A stretch of 64,000 nucleotides of DNA from Thalassobius sp050633445 (GCA_050633445.1 JBOEGN010000033.1:155558-219557), one strand, 5' to 3'; positions 45,035-54,635 are shown, counted from the stretch's first letter. Translations and numbers: made by a program. Notes: a model not told the origin generated them from the sequence alone.

Positions 45035-46261
45035 TCAGCCTTTCAGGCGACGATCCCGCGCGGCCAACAGTTTCAGGCGCAGGGCGTTCAGCTGGATAAA
45101 GCCTGCGGCGTCCGTTTGGTCATAGGCGCCGGCGTCGTCCTCAAAGGTCACGTGTGCCTCGGAGTACAGCGAGTGATCCGACCAGCGCGCCACGGTAAAG
45201 GCCGCACCTTTGAACAGGCGCAAACGGACGGTGCCGGTGACGTGCTCTTGGGATTTGTCGATCAGGGCTTGCAGCATTTCGCGTTCGGGGCTGAACCAGA
45301 ACCCGTTATAGATCAGTTCGGCATAGCGCGGCATGATCGAATCCTTCAGGTGACCCGCGCCGCTGTCCAAAGTGATCTGTTCGATGCCGCGATGCGCCTC
45401 CAGCAGGATGGTGCCGCCGGGGGTTTCGTAAATGCCGCGCGACTTCATGCCAACGAACCGGTTTTCAACGAAATCCAGACGACCGATGCCGTGAGTTTTG
45501 CCGTATTCGTTCAGCTTGGTCAGGATGGTGGCGGGGCTCATGGCTTCGCCGTTGATGGCAACCGCGTCACCCTTTTCAAAGGTGATCTCGATGAACTCGG
45601 GCTCGTCTGGGGCAGTAATCGGATCATTGGTGCGCTGATAGACGTATTCGGGCGCCATATCGGCGGGGTCTTCCAGAACTTTCCCTTCCGAGGATGTGTG
45701 CAGCAGGTTCGCGTCCACGCTGAACGGGGCCTCGCCGCGTTTGTCCTTGGCGATCGGAATCTGGTTCTTCTCGGCGAAATCGATCAGCTTGGTGCGGCTG
45801 GTCAGATCCCACTCACGCCAGGGCGCGATCACCTTGATGTCGGGGTTCAGTGCATAGCAGGCCAGTTCAAAACGAACCTGATCGTTGCCCTTACCGGTGG
45901 CGCCGTGGGCAACAGCATCCGCGCCGGTTTCGGCGGCGATTTCCACTAGGCGCTGCGAGATCAGCGGACGCGCGATCGACGTGCCCAGCAGGTACAGACC
46001 TTCGTAAACGGCATTGGCGCGGAACATCGGGAAAACGAAATCGCGAACGAACTCTTCGCGAATATCTTCGATAAAGATATTCTCGGGCTTGATCCCCAGC
46101 AGCTCGGCTTTTTTCCGAGCAGGGTCCAGCTCTTCACCTTGGCCCAGATCAGCGGTGAATGTCACCACTTCGCAGCCATATTCGGTTTGCAGCCATTTCA
46201 GGATGATCGAGGTGTCAAGGCCACCGGAATAGGCCAGGACGACTTTCTTGGGCGCGGACAT
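45035..46261 (-). CDS. argG: Argininosuccinate synthase
   Basis: 408 residues. The ATP-pyrophosphatase motif is AYSGGLDTSIILKWL at residues 10-24. GATGKGNDQVRFEL and EFVRDFVFPMFRANA are conserved. It joins citrulline and aspartate in arginine synthesis. It is divergent from ilvA across a 290-base gap that carries a repeat element. Confidence 0.97.
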   Translation of the reverse strand: MSAPKKVVLAYSGGLDTSIILKWLQTEYGCEVVTFTADLGQGEELDPARKKAELLGIKPENIFIEDIREEFVRDFVFPMFRANAVYEGLYLLGTSIARPLISQRLVEIAAETGADAVAHGATGKGNDQVRFELACYALNPDIKVIAPWREWDLTSRTKLIDFAEKNQIPIAKDKRGEAPFSVDANLLHTSSEGKVLEDPADMAPEYVYQRTNDPITAPDEPEFIEITFEKGDAVAINGEAMSPATILTKLNEYGKTHGIGRLDFVENRFVGMKSRGIYETPGGTILLEAHRGIEQITLDSGAGHLKDSIMPRYAELIYNGFWFSPEREMLQALIDKSQEHVTGTVRLRLFKGAAFTVARWSDHSLYSEAHVTFEDDAGAYDQTDAAGFIQLNALRLKLLAARDRRLKG

Positions 46262-46551
46262 CGTTTTCCCCTTATTTCTCTAACCCTCCGGCGCTTATCG
46301 GGTTTTGCGGATAAGGGCAAGGTCAGGGAAACAAACCGTCCATCCAAGGCAAACCAACAGCCCACAAAACGCCTGTTTCACCCCCAACATTAACGAAATC
46401 GCGCGCAGGCCTTTCTTTGCTCTGAAAATACTCAAATACCTAAACCTTTCGTCAAAATGCACCGCCGAAAATCTTCGCGACCAATTGTATGCCATAGTCT
46501 ATTTTTCCAGCTCCTCTTGCCTTTGGCGCTGGGCTGTTTCACTGAAAACGC
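46262..46551. other. Intergenic region between argG and ilvA
   Basis: 290 bases with no gene I can support. It should hold the divergent promoters of argG and ilvA. The only recognised element is a 24-base repeat at 46413-46436 shared with the gap before hemH. Confidence 0.6.
46413..46436. repeat. Dispersed 24-base intergenic repeat, copy 1
   Basis: Core CTTTGCTCTGAAAATACT. The 24 bases are identical to 56361-56384, and the match decays within a few bases on each side. Both copies are intergenic. No ORF or terminator explains it. Confidence 0.75.
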
Positions 46552-47790
46552 ATGAGCGATTTTCTGACCCGAGTCCAAGCAGCCGAGCGTGCAATGCGCG
46601 CGGTCTTTCCCGCCACGCCGTTGCAGCGCAACGCTCATTTGTCTGTGCGGTTTGGCGCGGATATTTGGCTTAAACGCGAAGACCTGTCACCCGTCCGATC
46701 CTATAAAATCCGCGGCGCGCTGAATGCGATGCGCAAGGTGCGGGCAAACACCCCAGATCAAAAGTTGTTCGTCTGCGCCAGCGCGGGCAACCACGCGCAG
46801 GGCGTGGCCTATATGTGTAAGGAATACGGGGTGCGCGGCGTGATTTTTATGCCGGTCACCACGCCTCAGCAAAAGATTGCGAAGACCCGGATTTTCGGCG
46901 CTGAGAATATCGAAATTAAGCTGGTCGGAGACTATTTTGACGACACGCTAGCTGCCGCTCAAGCCTATTGCGCTGACCAGGGCGCGCATTTCCTGGCGCC
47001 TTTTGATGATGATGATGTGATCGAAGGGCAGGCGACGGTCGCCGAAGAGTTGCTTGCTCAGCTTGGGCGCGTCCCGGATCATGTGCTGCTTCCGGTCGGA
47101 GGTGGCGGGCTGTCCGCCGGAGTGCGCAGTTTCCTTGGGGCAGGACCGCATTATAGCTTTGTCGAACCTTTAGGTGGCGGCAGTTTTCTGGCGGCCTTGC
47201 ACGCTGGGCGGCCTGTAACCCTGGACAAAGTCGATACATTTGTTGATGGCGCGGCGGTGGCCTGTATCGGGCAGCGTACCTTTGCTCTGTTGCAAGATGT
47301 CAGTCAGAGCGATGTGTATTTGGCCCCCGAAGACCGGATTTGCGCCACGATTTTGGACATGTTGAATGTCGAGGGCATCGTGTTGGAACCTGCCGGAGCG
47401 CTGGCCGTGGATGCCTTGGTGGACGTCGCAGATCAAATCCGTGGTAAAACCGTCGTTTGCGTCACTTCAGGCGGGAATTTCGATTTCGAGCGTCTGCCTG
47501 AGGTCAAAGAGCGTGCTCAACGATACTCCGGGGTGAAAAAGTACTTCATTCTGCGCTTGCCTCAGCGCCCCGGAGCCTTGAAGGAGTTTCTGAACATTCT
47601 TGGCCCCGAAGACGATATTGCCCGGTTTGAGTATCTCAAGAAATCCGCCCGGAACTTTGGGTCGGTTCTGATAGGGATCGAAACTGGAGACGCGCAAAAC
47701 TTCGAAACTCTGTTCGCCAAGCTGGACGAGGCCGGATTTATTTATCGAGATATTACCAATGATCAGACCCTGGCAGAATTCCTGATTTAA
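46552..47790 (+). CDS. ilvA: Threonine ammonia-lyase (threonine deaminase)
   Basis: 412 residues, PLP enzyme. LKREDLSPVRSYKIRGALNAM contains the PLP-binding Lys. SAGNHAQGVAYM and PVGGGGLSAGV bind the cofactor phosphate. The C-terminal ~80 residues form an ACT-like regulatory domain (LPQRPGALKEFLNIL). It makes 2-oxobutanoate for isoleucine synthesis. It overlaps the convergent Hpt gene by 4 bases. Confidence 0.93.
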   Translation: MSDFLTRVQAAERAMRAVFPATPLQRNAHLSVRFGADIWLKREDLSPVRSYKIRGALNAMRKVRANTPDQKLFVCASAGNHAQGVAYMCKEYGVRGVIFMPVTTPQQKIAKTRIFGAENIEIKLVGDYFDDTLAAAQAYCADQGAHFLAPFDDDDVIEGQATVAEELLAQLGRVPDHVLLPVGGGGLSAGVRSFLGAGPHYSFVEPLGGGSFLAALHAGRPVTLDKVDTFVDGAAVACIGQRTFALLQDVSQSDVYLAPEDRICATILDMLNVEGIVLEPAGALAVDALVDVADQIRGKTVVCVTSGGNFDFERLPEVKERAQRYSGVKKYFILRLPQRPGALKEFLNILGPEDDIARFEYLKKSARNFGSVLIGIETGDAQNFETLFAKLDEAGFIYRDITNDQTLAEFLI

Positions 47791-48119
47791 GCGGCAAAAC
47801 GAGTTGTCAGTTCTTCGCAAAAAAGATGCCGAGATGCATCGAAACTGTCAATTATGACGGTCAGGTCGACCTGATCAGCTTTGCCCAATGCGGCTTGGCG
47901 TTCGCCAGCATGGCACTTTTCCGAAAAGTCCGCGAAACCAAGGTTCAGCGCGCTGCCTTTCAAAAAGTGTAAATCCGCCTCGAGCCGGCTTTCCTGTGGA
48001 TCGGCTCGTAGGGCGTTGATCACTTCCAGCACCTCCTCCAGGAACAGGTCCACAACCTCTTCGAAATCCTCAACGCCGACTTGTTCGCGCAGTTCTGCGA
48101 CCCGGTCCCAATCGATCAT
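47787..48119 (-). CDS. Hpt-domain phosphotransfer protein
   Basis: 110 residues, a single histidine phosphotransfer domain. The motif LHFLKGSALNLGF has the phospho-accepting His at residue 51. It is divergent from a receiver-phosphatase gene 156 bases away, so it is a candidate phosphodonor or acceptor for that receiver. No kinase is adjacent. A near-CtrA site lies in the shared gap. Confidence 0.85.
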   Translation of the reverse strand: MIDWDRVAELREQVGVEDFEEVVDLFLEEVLEVINALRADPQESRLEADLHFLKGSALNLGFADFSEKCHAGERQAALGKADQVDLTVIIDSFDASRHLFCEELTTRFAA

Positions 48120-48164
48120 TCCTAACGCTCCTGCCAGTCCTGAGCGCAGTTTGCGTCCGATTCC

Positions 48165-48179
48165 TTAAGAAGTCCTTAG
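48165..48179. promoter_or_regulatory. CtrA-like site (7/8) between hpt and the receiver-phosphatase
   Basis: TTAAGAAGTCCTTAG matches TTAA-N7-TTAA at seven of eight fixed positions (G for the last A). It is between divergent signalling genes. Weak evidence on its own. Confidence 0.3.
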
Positions 48180-48275
48180 GCCCTCAGATTTCGTGAAAAT
48201 TGAGGGCTTCACCTGTCGTTAAACCCCGATGCGGTATCAGCGGGATGTTGATGGAATTATTCGCCGGAGATCAGG

Positions 48276-49550
48276 GTGAGGGACCTGAAAGAAAACAGCA
48301 GCCTGCCGGACTCCGGGTCAGTCATTCGTGACGTCCTGGTGGTTGATGACAGCAGGTTGCAGCGGCGGATCCTGGTCGCGTCGCTGGCGCGCTGGGGGTA
48401 TAATGTGCAGGAGGCAGGAAGCGCCGAAGAGGCGTTGGAAATCTGCGAATCCACGCCCCCTGATCTTGTTCTGAGCGACTGGATGATGCCGGGCATGGAC
48501 GGGTTGGAGTTTTGCCAGACGTTTCGCAAAATGTCGCGCGAAAGCTATGGGTATTTCATCCTCCTGACCTCAAAAACTGAAAAAGAGGCCGTTGCCAAGG
48601 GGCTGGATTGTGGCGCCGATGATTTCCTGACCAAGCCTGTGAACGCGACGGAATTGCGGGCGCGTATCAACGCTGGCGAACGTATCCTTCGGATGGAACG
48701 CGAACTGACAGAAAAAAACTCGCTGGTCGGCAAGACATTGGCCAAGCTCCAGTCGCTGTATGACGCGTTGGACAGTGACTTGATCGAGGCGAAGAAATTG
48801 CAGCAGTCCTTGGTTCGCGATCGGTTCAAGGATTTCGGCGCCGCGCAGGTCAGTTTGCTCTTACGGTCCAGCGGACATGTCGGCGGCGATCTGGTCGGGA
48901 TGTACCCAATCTCGGATCTGCGTGTGGGGCTTTTCGCCATTGATGTGTCTGGCCACGGAATTAGTTCGGCGTTGATGACGGCGCGGCTGGCCGGTTATCT
49001 CTCATCGACCGTGCCCGATCAGAATGTTGCTCTGCAAAAACAAGAGGATGGGAGCTATATCCCCTTACCTCCCTCCGAGGTGGTGGAGCGCCTGAACACG
49101 ATGGTGTTGGAGGAGATGGAGACCGAACATTACTTCACGATGCTGTTGGCGGATTTCGATATGCAAACCGGCGAGGTGAAGATGGTCCAGGCCGGTCATC
49201 CCCACCCAATTGTCCAGCATCAGGACGGCGCTTGCACCATGGTAGGGGCCGGCGGAATGCCTGTCGGACTGTTGGATGGGGTGGGTTTCGAGGAAACTAG
49301 CTTCATCCTGAAACCCGGAGAGCGGTTCTTTATTCAGTCGGATGGTGTCACCGAATGTCCAGCGCCCGATGAAACCCTGTTGGATGAAACCGGCTTGATG
49401 GAAATGTTGAAGGAGCTCCAAGAGGTACGCGGCCCTGCCTTGATGGAGGCGCTGATCTGGCGTCTGTCCGATTTCGCCGGGAATGATGATTTCCCCGACG
49501 ATATCTCGGCGGTCTCGTTGGAATTCGGGGGGTCAGACCAAACCGGCTAG
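48276..49550 (+). CDS. Response regulator with PP2C/SpoIIE phosphatase domain (RbaY-like)
   Basis: 424 residues. Receiver domain (about 18-140) with LVVDDSRLQRR and LVLSDWMMPGMDG (Asp68), then LTSKTEKEAVAKGLDCGADDFLTKPV. A short coiled coil (145-185) leads to a PP2C-type phosphatase domain with GGDLVGMYPI, AIDVSGHGISSALMTARLAG and QSDGVTE. This matches RbaY, the phosphatase of the RbaVWY partner-switch that affects gene transfer agent production in Rhodobacter capsulatus. No RbaV/W pair is nearby. GTG start 48276 has CCGGAGA upstream. Confidence 0.85.
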   Translation: MRDLKENSSLPDSGSVIRDVLVVDDSRLQRRILVASLARWGYNVQEAGSAEEALEICESTPPDLVLSDWMMPGMDGLEFCQTFRKMSRESYGYFILLTSKTEKEAVAKGLDCGADDFLTKPVNATELRARINAGERILRMERELTEKNSLVGKTLAKLQSLYDALDSDLIEAKKLQQSLVRDRFKDFGAAQVSLLLRSSGHVGGDLVGMYPISDLRVGLFAIDVSGHGISSALMTARLAGYLSSTVPDQNVALQKQEDGSYIPLPPSEVVERLNTMVLEEMETEHYFTMLLADFDMQTGEVKMVQAGHPHPIVQHQDGACTMVGAGGMPVGLLDGVGFEETSFILKPGERFFIQSDGVTECPAPDETLLDETGLMEMLKELQEVRGPALMEALIWRLSDFAGNDDFPDDISAVSLEFGGSDQTG

Positions 49551-49988
49551 CATCAGCCCAGCAAAATGACGGTCGCCGGAATTTCCTAGCAGGTCTGCCG
49601 CGGTGTCGATCGGCATCCAATGCGCGGTATGTCCGTCTTCGGTCGGATCTGCGATTTGGTGCACGGGGCGGGCCACGTAAATAGTGCATATCTTCTCGGC
49701 CCAGATCTCGTATTCGGGCATGAAAGTGAACCGACGAAAGGCACCCACGCGGCGGGGCGCGGCAATGGTCCAACCGGTTTCTTCTAGCACCTCGCGATAC
49801 AGCGCGCGAACGGGTGATTCGCCTGGATCAATACCACCGCCAGGCAGTTGGAATTCCGGCCAGGGGTCAGCCTGATGAGTCAGCAGCAGATCATCACCGT
49901 CAGGCAACAAAACATAGGCCCCAGGCCGCCGCGTATATTTCTGCCCCTGTTTGGGGGGATGGCCGAAACGTCTGATCATGCGCTGCAC
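49533..49988 (-). CDS. Nudix hydrolase
   Basis: 151 residues with a complete Nudix box, GGGIDPGESPVRALYREVLEETGW. The substrate is not evident; basic N-terminus RRFGHPPKQGQKYTRRPGAY. It overlaps the convergent receiver-phosphatase gene by 18 bases at the 3' ends. It is divergent from hslO. Confidence 0.88.
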   Translation of the reverse strand: MQRMIRRFGHPPKQGQKYTRRPGAYVLLPDGDDLLLTHQADPWPEFQLPGGGIDPGESPVRALYREVLEETGWTIAAPRRVGAFRRFTFMPEYEIWAEKICTIYVARPVHQIADPTEDGHTAHWMPIDTAADLLGNSGDRHFAGLMLAGLV

Positions 49989-50063
49989 CTCTTGCTCTTG
50001 GCCTTTGTCTTGCGGCCCCTATATTGACGCGGTATGCCAAGGCCAAGCCTGTAAGGAAACCCC

Positions 50064-51056
50064 ATGACTATCGGAAAAAAGCTTGCCTGGGACGACACTG
50101 TTTTGCCGTTCCAACTGGATAATTCAGACATTCGCGGCCGCGTTGCCCGTTTGGATGGCGTTTTGAATGGTGTGCTGGAACAGCATGACTACCCGCCCCA
50201 AGTCGAGGCGTTGGTCGCCGAGATGACCCTGCTGACCGCGCTGATCGGCCAGACGATCAAGCTGCGCTGGAAACTGTCGTTGCAAGTGCAATCGGACGGT
50301 CCCGTGCGGATGATTGCGACCGATTATTATGGCCCCACCGAAGAGGGAGAGCCTGCGCGTATCCGCGCCTATGCCAGCTATGACCCCGAACGTCTGAGCG
50401 ATGGCGCGCCGTTTGAACAGGTGGGCAAGGGCTATTTCGCGATCATGATCGACCAGGGGCAGGGGATGGCGCCATATCAGGGTCTGACTCCGCTGGCTGG
50501 TGGCTCGCTTTCGGCAAGCGCCGAGGGATATTTTGCCCAATCCGAACAGATTCCCACCCGGTTTGAACTGAATTTTGGTAAGTCGGTTGAGCCTGGCACC
50601 GGGGAATATTGGCGCGGTGGTGGCGTGATGCTGCAACACATGCCCAAAGCATCGCCCTTTGCCAAATCCGACGAGGCCAGCGGCGAGGCGGGTCTATTGC
50701 ACGCACGCGATCTGGTGGATGGGGACGAAGCGGATAACTGGAATCGTGTGAATATCCTGCTTAGCTCGGTCGAGGAGCTGGAGCTGATCGGCCCCAGCGT
50801 CACCCCCGCCGACCTGTTGGTCCGATTGTTCCACGAAGAACAGCCACGGGTGTTTGACGCCCAGCCTGTGCGGTTCGGTTGCACCTGCTCCGAGGATCGC
50901 GTGCGCCAAACGATGTCCATCTATTCGCAGAAGGACATCAAAACGATGACAACGCCCGAGGGGCGCCTGACCGCCGATTGCCAATTCTGCGGTGCGCATT
51001 ACGATCTGGACCCCAAGACACTTGGGTTCGATGGAACGGCGGCGCAGAATGGTTGA
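50064..51056 (+). CDS. hslO: Redox-regulated chaperone Hsp33
   Basis: 330 residues. The C-terminal redox switch has the zinc cysteines CTC and, after the linker, CQFC (FGCTCSEDRVRQTM and DCQFCGAHYDL). The oxidised form is an ATP-independent holdase. It is first in hslO-nudix-cca, which overlap or abut. Confidence 0.94.
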   Translation: MTIGKKLAWDDTVLPFQLDNSDIRGRVARLDGVLNGVLEQHDYPPQVEALVAEMTLLTALIGQTIKLRWKLSLQVQSDGPVRMIATDYYGPTEEGEPARIRAYASYDPERLSDGAPFEQVGKGYFAIMIDQGQGMAPYQGLTPLAGGSLSASAEGYFAQSEQIPTRFELNFGKSVEPGTGEYWRGGGVMLQHMPKASPFAKSDEASGEAGLLHARDLVDGDEADNWNRVNILLSSVEELELIGPSVTPADLLVRLFHEEQPRVFDAQPVRFGCTCSEDRVRQTMSIYSQKDIKTMTTPEGRLTADCQFCGAHYDLDPKTLGFDGTAAQNG

Positions 51057-51642
51057 TCCGCTGGCGCATGTTCTGACGGCGCTGAAGGCATCGGGAAACG
51101 CGTCTTCGGATTTCGATCTGAACCCCGAGATTAAACTGCCCGAAACCCGTAAATTGCGATCAGCCGGTGTGTTGGTGGCGATGATCATGCACAAGGGTGA
51201 GCCGCATGTGATCTTGACCAAACGCGCCTCTCATCTGAAACACCACCCGGGTCAGATCGCCTTTCCTGGTGGCAAACAGGATGAAGGTGACGCCGATGTG
51301 ATCGCCGCCGCGCTGCGCGAAGCCCAGGAAGAGGTCGGCCTAAACCCCGATGTGGTCGAGGTTCTGGGCACTTTGCCTGCGCATGAAACGGTGACGGGAT
51401 TCGCGGTGACGCCAGTTATCGCGCGTGCGACCGGCGATTTTCACCCCACCCCTGAACCCGGCGAGGTCGACGAGGTGTTCTTGGTCCCCTTGTCTCACGT
51501 CACCACTGTGGCGCGATTTTCGATCCAGGGGCGGCGCTGGCGGGGCTCTAAACGGTACTATTTCACGGTGCCTTGGGGCCCATATTACATTTGGGGCGCT
51601 ACCGCGCGCATTCTGCGGGCGCTGGCCGAGCGGATGGTCTGA
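51049..51642 (+). CDS. CoA pyrophosphatase-like Nudix hydrolase
   Basis: 197 residues from ATG 51049, which overlaps hslO by 8 bases. KHHPGQIAFPGGKQDEGDAD and AALREAQEEVGL form the Nudix box and the upstream NuCoA-type signature. It probably cleaves CoA or CoA esters. The stop touches the ATG of the next gene. Confidence 0.88.
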   Translation: MVDPLAHVLTALKASGNASSDFDLNPEIKLPETRKLRSAGVLVAMIMHKGEPHVILTKRASHLKHHPGQIAFPGGKQDEGDADVIAAALREAQEEVGLNPDVVEVLGTLPAHETVTGFAVTPVIARATGDFHPTPEPGEVDEVFLVPLSHVTTVARFSIQGRRWRGSKRYYFTVPWGPYYIWGATARILRALAERMV

Positions 51643-52794
51643 ATGCAGATCACCGGTGATTGGATATCCAACCCAGCAACGCAAAAAGTCTGCGCGATGC
51701 TGGAGGAGGGCGGTCACCAAGCCTATTTCGTGGGTGGATGCGTGCGAAATGCGCTGATCGGGGCGAAGGTTGCAGACATTGATATCTGTACCGATGCGCA
51801 CCCTGATCGCGTAGTGGAGTTGGCCAAACAAGTGGGTCTGCACGCCATTCCCACCGGGATTGATCACGGCACGATCACTGTCGTTTCCGACCATATTCCG
51901 CATGAAATAACCACCTTTCGCCGCGACGTGGAAACTGATGGTCGCCGCGCGGTCGTCGCCTTTTCGGACAATATCGCAGAGGACGCGCTGCGCCGTGATT
52001 TCACCATGAACGCTTTGTATGCGCGCGCTGATGGGTCGGTTGTCGATCCACTGGGCGGGATCAAAGACCTGCGTCGCCGACATGTCCGGTTCATTGAAAA
52101 CCCCGAACAGCGCATCCGCGAGGATTATCTGCGTATCCTGAGATTCTTCCGGTTTTATGCGTGGTACGGCGATCCGAACGAAGGGTTGGATCAAGAAGGT
52201 CTGGCCGCTGTTGCCGAGAATATCGACGGGCTGCAAACTCTGTCGGTCGAGCGGATCGGGGCCGAAACGCTAAAGCTGCTGGCAGCTCCGGACCCGGCGC
52301 CTTCTGTTGCGGCGATGCAGGCAGCGGGGGTTCTGACGCAAATCCTACCCGGAGCTGATGCGGACAAACTGTCTGTTTTGGTGCATTTGGAGCAAATATA
52401 TCAGGCTGCTCCGTCGGCATTGCGTAGGCTGGCAGTTCTGGGTGGAGTTGCCCCGGAAAACGCGCTGCGCTTGTCCAACGCGCAGGCCAAAACGCTGAAA
52501 ATTTTGCATGCTGGTATCGGGGATATGCAGTCTTTGACCGAGGTGGCCTATCGGTATGGTGCGAAAATGGCCTTGGATTTGGCCTTGTTGCGCGGGGCGA
52601 CGTTTGAAACCCCGGTTGCGATGGATCATGCGGCCTGGGCGCAGGCCGAAGCCGCGCAATTCCCCCTGACTGGCCGCGACCTGATGCCAGAACTGACCGG
52701 CCCCGCGCTGGGCAAACGCTTGAAAGAGCTGGAGAAAGCGTGGATCGCCTCGGGTTTTACCCTTTCACGCGCGGCGTTGTTGGCGATTCGATAG
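51643..52794 (+). CDS. cca: CCA tRNA nucleotidyltransferase
   Basis: 383 residues of the poly(A) polymerase/CCA family. AYFVGGCVRNALIGAKVADIDICTDA is the nucleotidyltransferase core with the metal Asp pair. RRDFTMNALYA and the RIREDYLRILRFFRFYAWYG segment follow. It adds or repairs the 3' CCA of tRNAs. It directly follows the Nudix gene with no spacer. Confidence 0.93.
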   Translation: MQITGDWISNPATQKVCAMLEEGGHQAYFVGGCVRNALIGAKVADIDICTDAHPDRVVELAKQVGLHAIPTGIDHGTITVVSDHIPHEITTFRRDVETDGRRAVVAFSDNIAEDALRRDFTMNALYARADGSVVDPLGGIKDLRRRHVRFIENPEQRIREDYLRILRFFRFYAWYGDPNEGLDQEGLAAVAENIDGLQTLSVERIGAETLKLLAAPDPAPSVAAMQAAGVLTQILPGADADKLSVLVHLEQIYQAAPSALRRLAVLGGVAPENALRLSNAQAKTLKILHAGIGDMQSLTEVAYRYGAKMALDLALLRGATFETPVAMDHAAWAQAEAAQFPLTGRDLMPELTGPALGKRLKELEKAWIASGFTLSRAALLAIR

Positions 52795-52839
52795 GCGAAA
52801 TGGGGTTTCAGCCCAGAGATCGCCGGGCTATCAGGGCCT

Positions 52840-54063
52840 ATGACACAACTCACGATCAAACGCCTGGGCCATCAAGGGGATGGCATCGCTGAAGGCCCCG
52901 TTTTCGCCCCTCTGACCTTGCCGAACGAGGTGGTGACCGGCCATCTGGACGGTCAAAAGCTAACCGATATCCGCATTGTCGAGCCTTCGGATCAGCGGGT
53001 CGCAGCGCCGTGTCGTCATTTCAAATCCTGCGGCGGGTGTCAGTTGCAGCATGCCCATGATGATTTCGTGGCCGCGTGGAAAACTGGCGTTGTGAAACAT
53101 GCGCTGACCGCGCAGGGGATCGAAACCTCGTTTCGGCCCATCCTGACCTCGGCACCGCAAACACGCCGTCGCGCCAGCATTTCAGCCAGACGCACGAAGA
53201 AGGGCGCGACCGCAGGGTTCCATGCACGCGCTTCGGGGACGATCATTCCGATTCCGGGCTGTCAGCTGTTGGACCCTGCGCTGATGCCTGCCTTTGCCGT
53301 GGCCGAGGATTTGGCCATCGTTGGCGGTAGCCGCAAGGGCGAACTGTCGGTGCTGGCAACTCTGTCTCGCTCGGGCCTGGATCTGGCCGTGACCGGAGGC
53401 AAGCCGCTGGATGGTGCGCTGCGTATCGAATTGGCGGGCATGACCGAAAAACACAATCTGGCCCGGCTAAGCTGGGAGGACGAGGTGGTCGCAACCCGGC
53501 AGCCGCCGACGCAAGACTTCGATGGTGTCCATGTCGTTCCCCCGGCTGGGGCATTTCTTCAGGCGACAAAGGACGGAGAGCAGGCGCTGCGCGACACAGT
53601 CGTTGAAATCATTCAGGGTCGTGATCCGGTGGTCGATCTGTTTGCGGGTAGTGGCACATTTGCGCTTCCTGTTGCTCGCAACGCCGAAGTGCACGCCGTC
53701 GAAGGCTCTGCCGATATGATCGAAGCACTTGATAAAAGCTGGCGCTTTGCAACGCGGTTGAAGCGGGTCACCTCTGAAACGCGCGATCTGTTTCGCCGTC
53801 CTTTGCTGCCAGACGAGTTGGCGAAATACGGGGCCGCCATCATTGACCCGCCACGCGCCGGGGCCGAGGCGCAGACAACCGAACTGGCGCACTCGGGCGT
53901 TCCAAAGATCGCGTTTGTGTCCTGCAATCCAGTGACCTTTGCACGGGACGCAAAGCTGTTGATCGCCGCGGGCTATGTGTTGGATTGGGTGCAGGTTGTG
54001 GATCAGTTCCGCTGGTCCAGCCATGTTGAATTGGTAGGCAGCTTTTCCCTCACATCCGCGTGA
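52840..54063 (+). CDS. RlmD/RumA-family RNA uracil-5-methyltransferase
   Basis: 407 residues. The 4Fe-4S cluster motif is CRHFKSCGGCQLQHA. The SAM site is VVDLFAGSGTFALPVA, and IIDPPRAGAEAQ and FVSCNPVTFARDA contain the catalytic Cys. The N-terminal TRAM-like strand IKRLGHQGDGIAEGP supports RNA binding. Target may be 23S rRNA U1939, by family; not testable here. Confidence 0.88.
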   Translation: MTQLTIKRLGHQGDGIAEGPVFAPLTLPNEVVTGHLDGQKLTDIRIVEPSDQRVAAPCRHFKSCGGCQLQHAHDDFVAAWKTGVVKHALTAQGIETSFRPILTSAPQTRRRASISARRTKKGATAGFHARASGTIIPIPGCQLLDPALMPAFAVAEDLAIVGGSRKGELSVLATLSRSGLDLAVTGGKPLDGALRIELAGMTEKHNLARLSWEDEVVATRQPPTQDFDGVHVVPPAGAFLQATKDGEQALRDTVVEIIQGRDPVVDLFAGSGTFALPVARNAEVHAVEGSADMIEALDKSWRFATRLKRVTSETRDLFRRPLLPDELAKYGAAIIDPPRAGAEAQTTELAHSGVPKIAFVSCNPVTFARDAKLLIAAGYVLDWVQVVDQFRWSSHVELVGSFSLTSA

Positions 54064-54133
54064 GCGGCGATCCAACGCTATTAACGCTGGCCGTGATCAG
54101 CTATCCATACCGGCAAAAATGGGCAGTGACGCG

Positions 54134-54628
54134 ATGCAGGTATTCAAATTTCTGGTTCTTGGGCTTTTTCTGGTCGCGGCTGCGGGCTGTTCCTCGAAGT
54201 TCAAAACCTATCATGGGCCCGAAGTGACGCGGGTTGTGGTCTTTAAAGAGGATCGTCGGATGCATCTGTTGCATCATGACAAGGTGCTGAAATCCTATGA
54301 TGTCGGGCTGGGGTTTGCGCCTGCGGGTCACAAAAAGGTCGAAGGCGACGGCAAAACCCCCGAGGGGCACTATTTGATCGACCGCCGGAACCCGAACAGC
54401 GAATTCCACCTGTCGATCGGGATTTCCTATCCGAATGCCAATGATGTTGCGCGGGCCACGGCCCTGGGTCAGGACCCGGGCGGAGAGATTTTCATCCACG
54501 GCAAGCCCAACAAATACAAGGACGCGCCGCAGGATTGGACAGCAGGCTGCATCGCGGTGACAAACCGCCAGATGGAGCAGGTCTATGCCATGGTCAGGAA
54601 CGGGACGCCGATCTCGATCTATCAGTGA
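54134..54628 (+). CDS. L,D-transpeptidase (YkuD) lipoprotein
   Basis: 164 residues. The start at 54134 gives MQVFKFLVLGLFLVAAAGC, a signal peptide with lipobox. The YkuD domain has FIHGKPNKYK and the catalytic Cys in DWTAGCIAVTNRQ. Family members cross-link murein or attach lipoproteins to it. The stop is 7 bases from the convergent CAP gene. Confidence 0.85.
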   Translation: MQVFKFLVLGLFLVAAAGCSSKFKTYHGPEVTRVVVFKEDRRMHLLHHDKVLKSYDVGLGFAPAGHKKVEGDGKTPEGHYLIDRRNPNSEFHLSIGISYPNANDVARATALGQDPGGEIFIHGKPNKYKDAPQDWTAGCIAVTNRQMEQVYAMVRNGTPISIYQ

Positions 54629-54635
54629 TGCAGGC

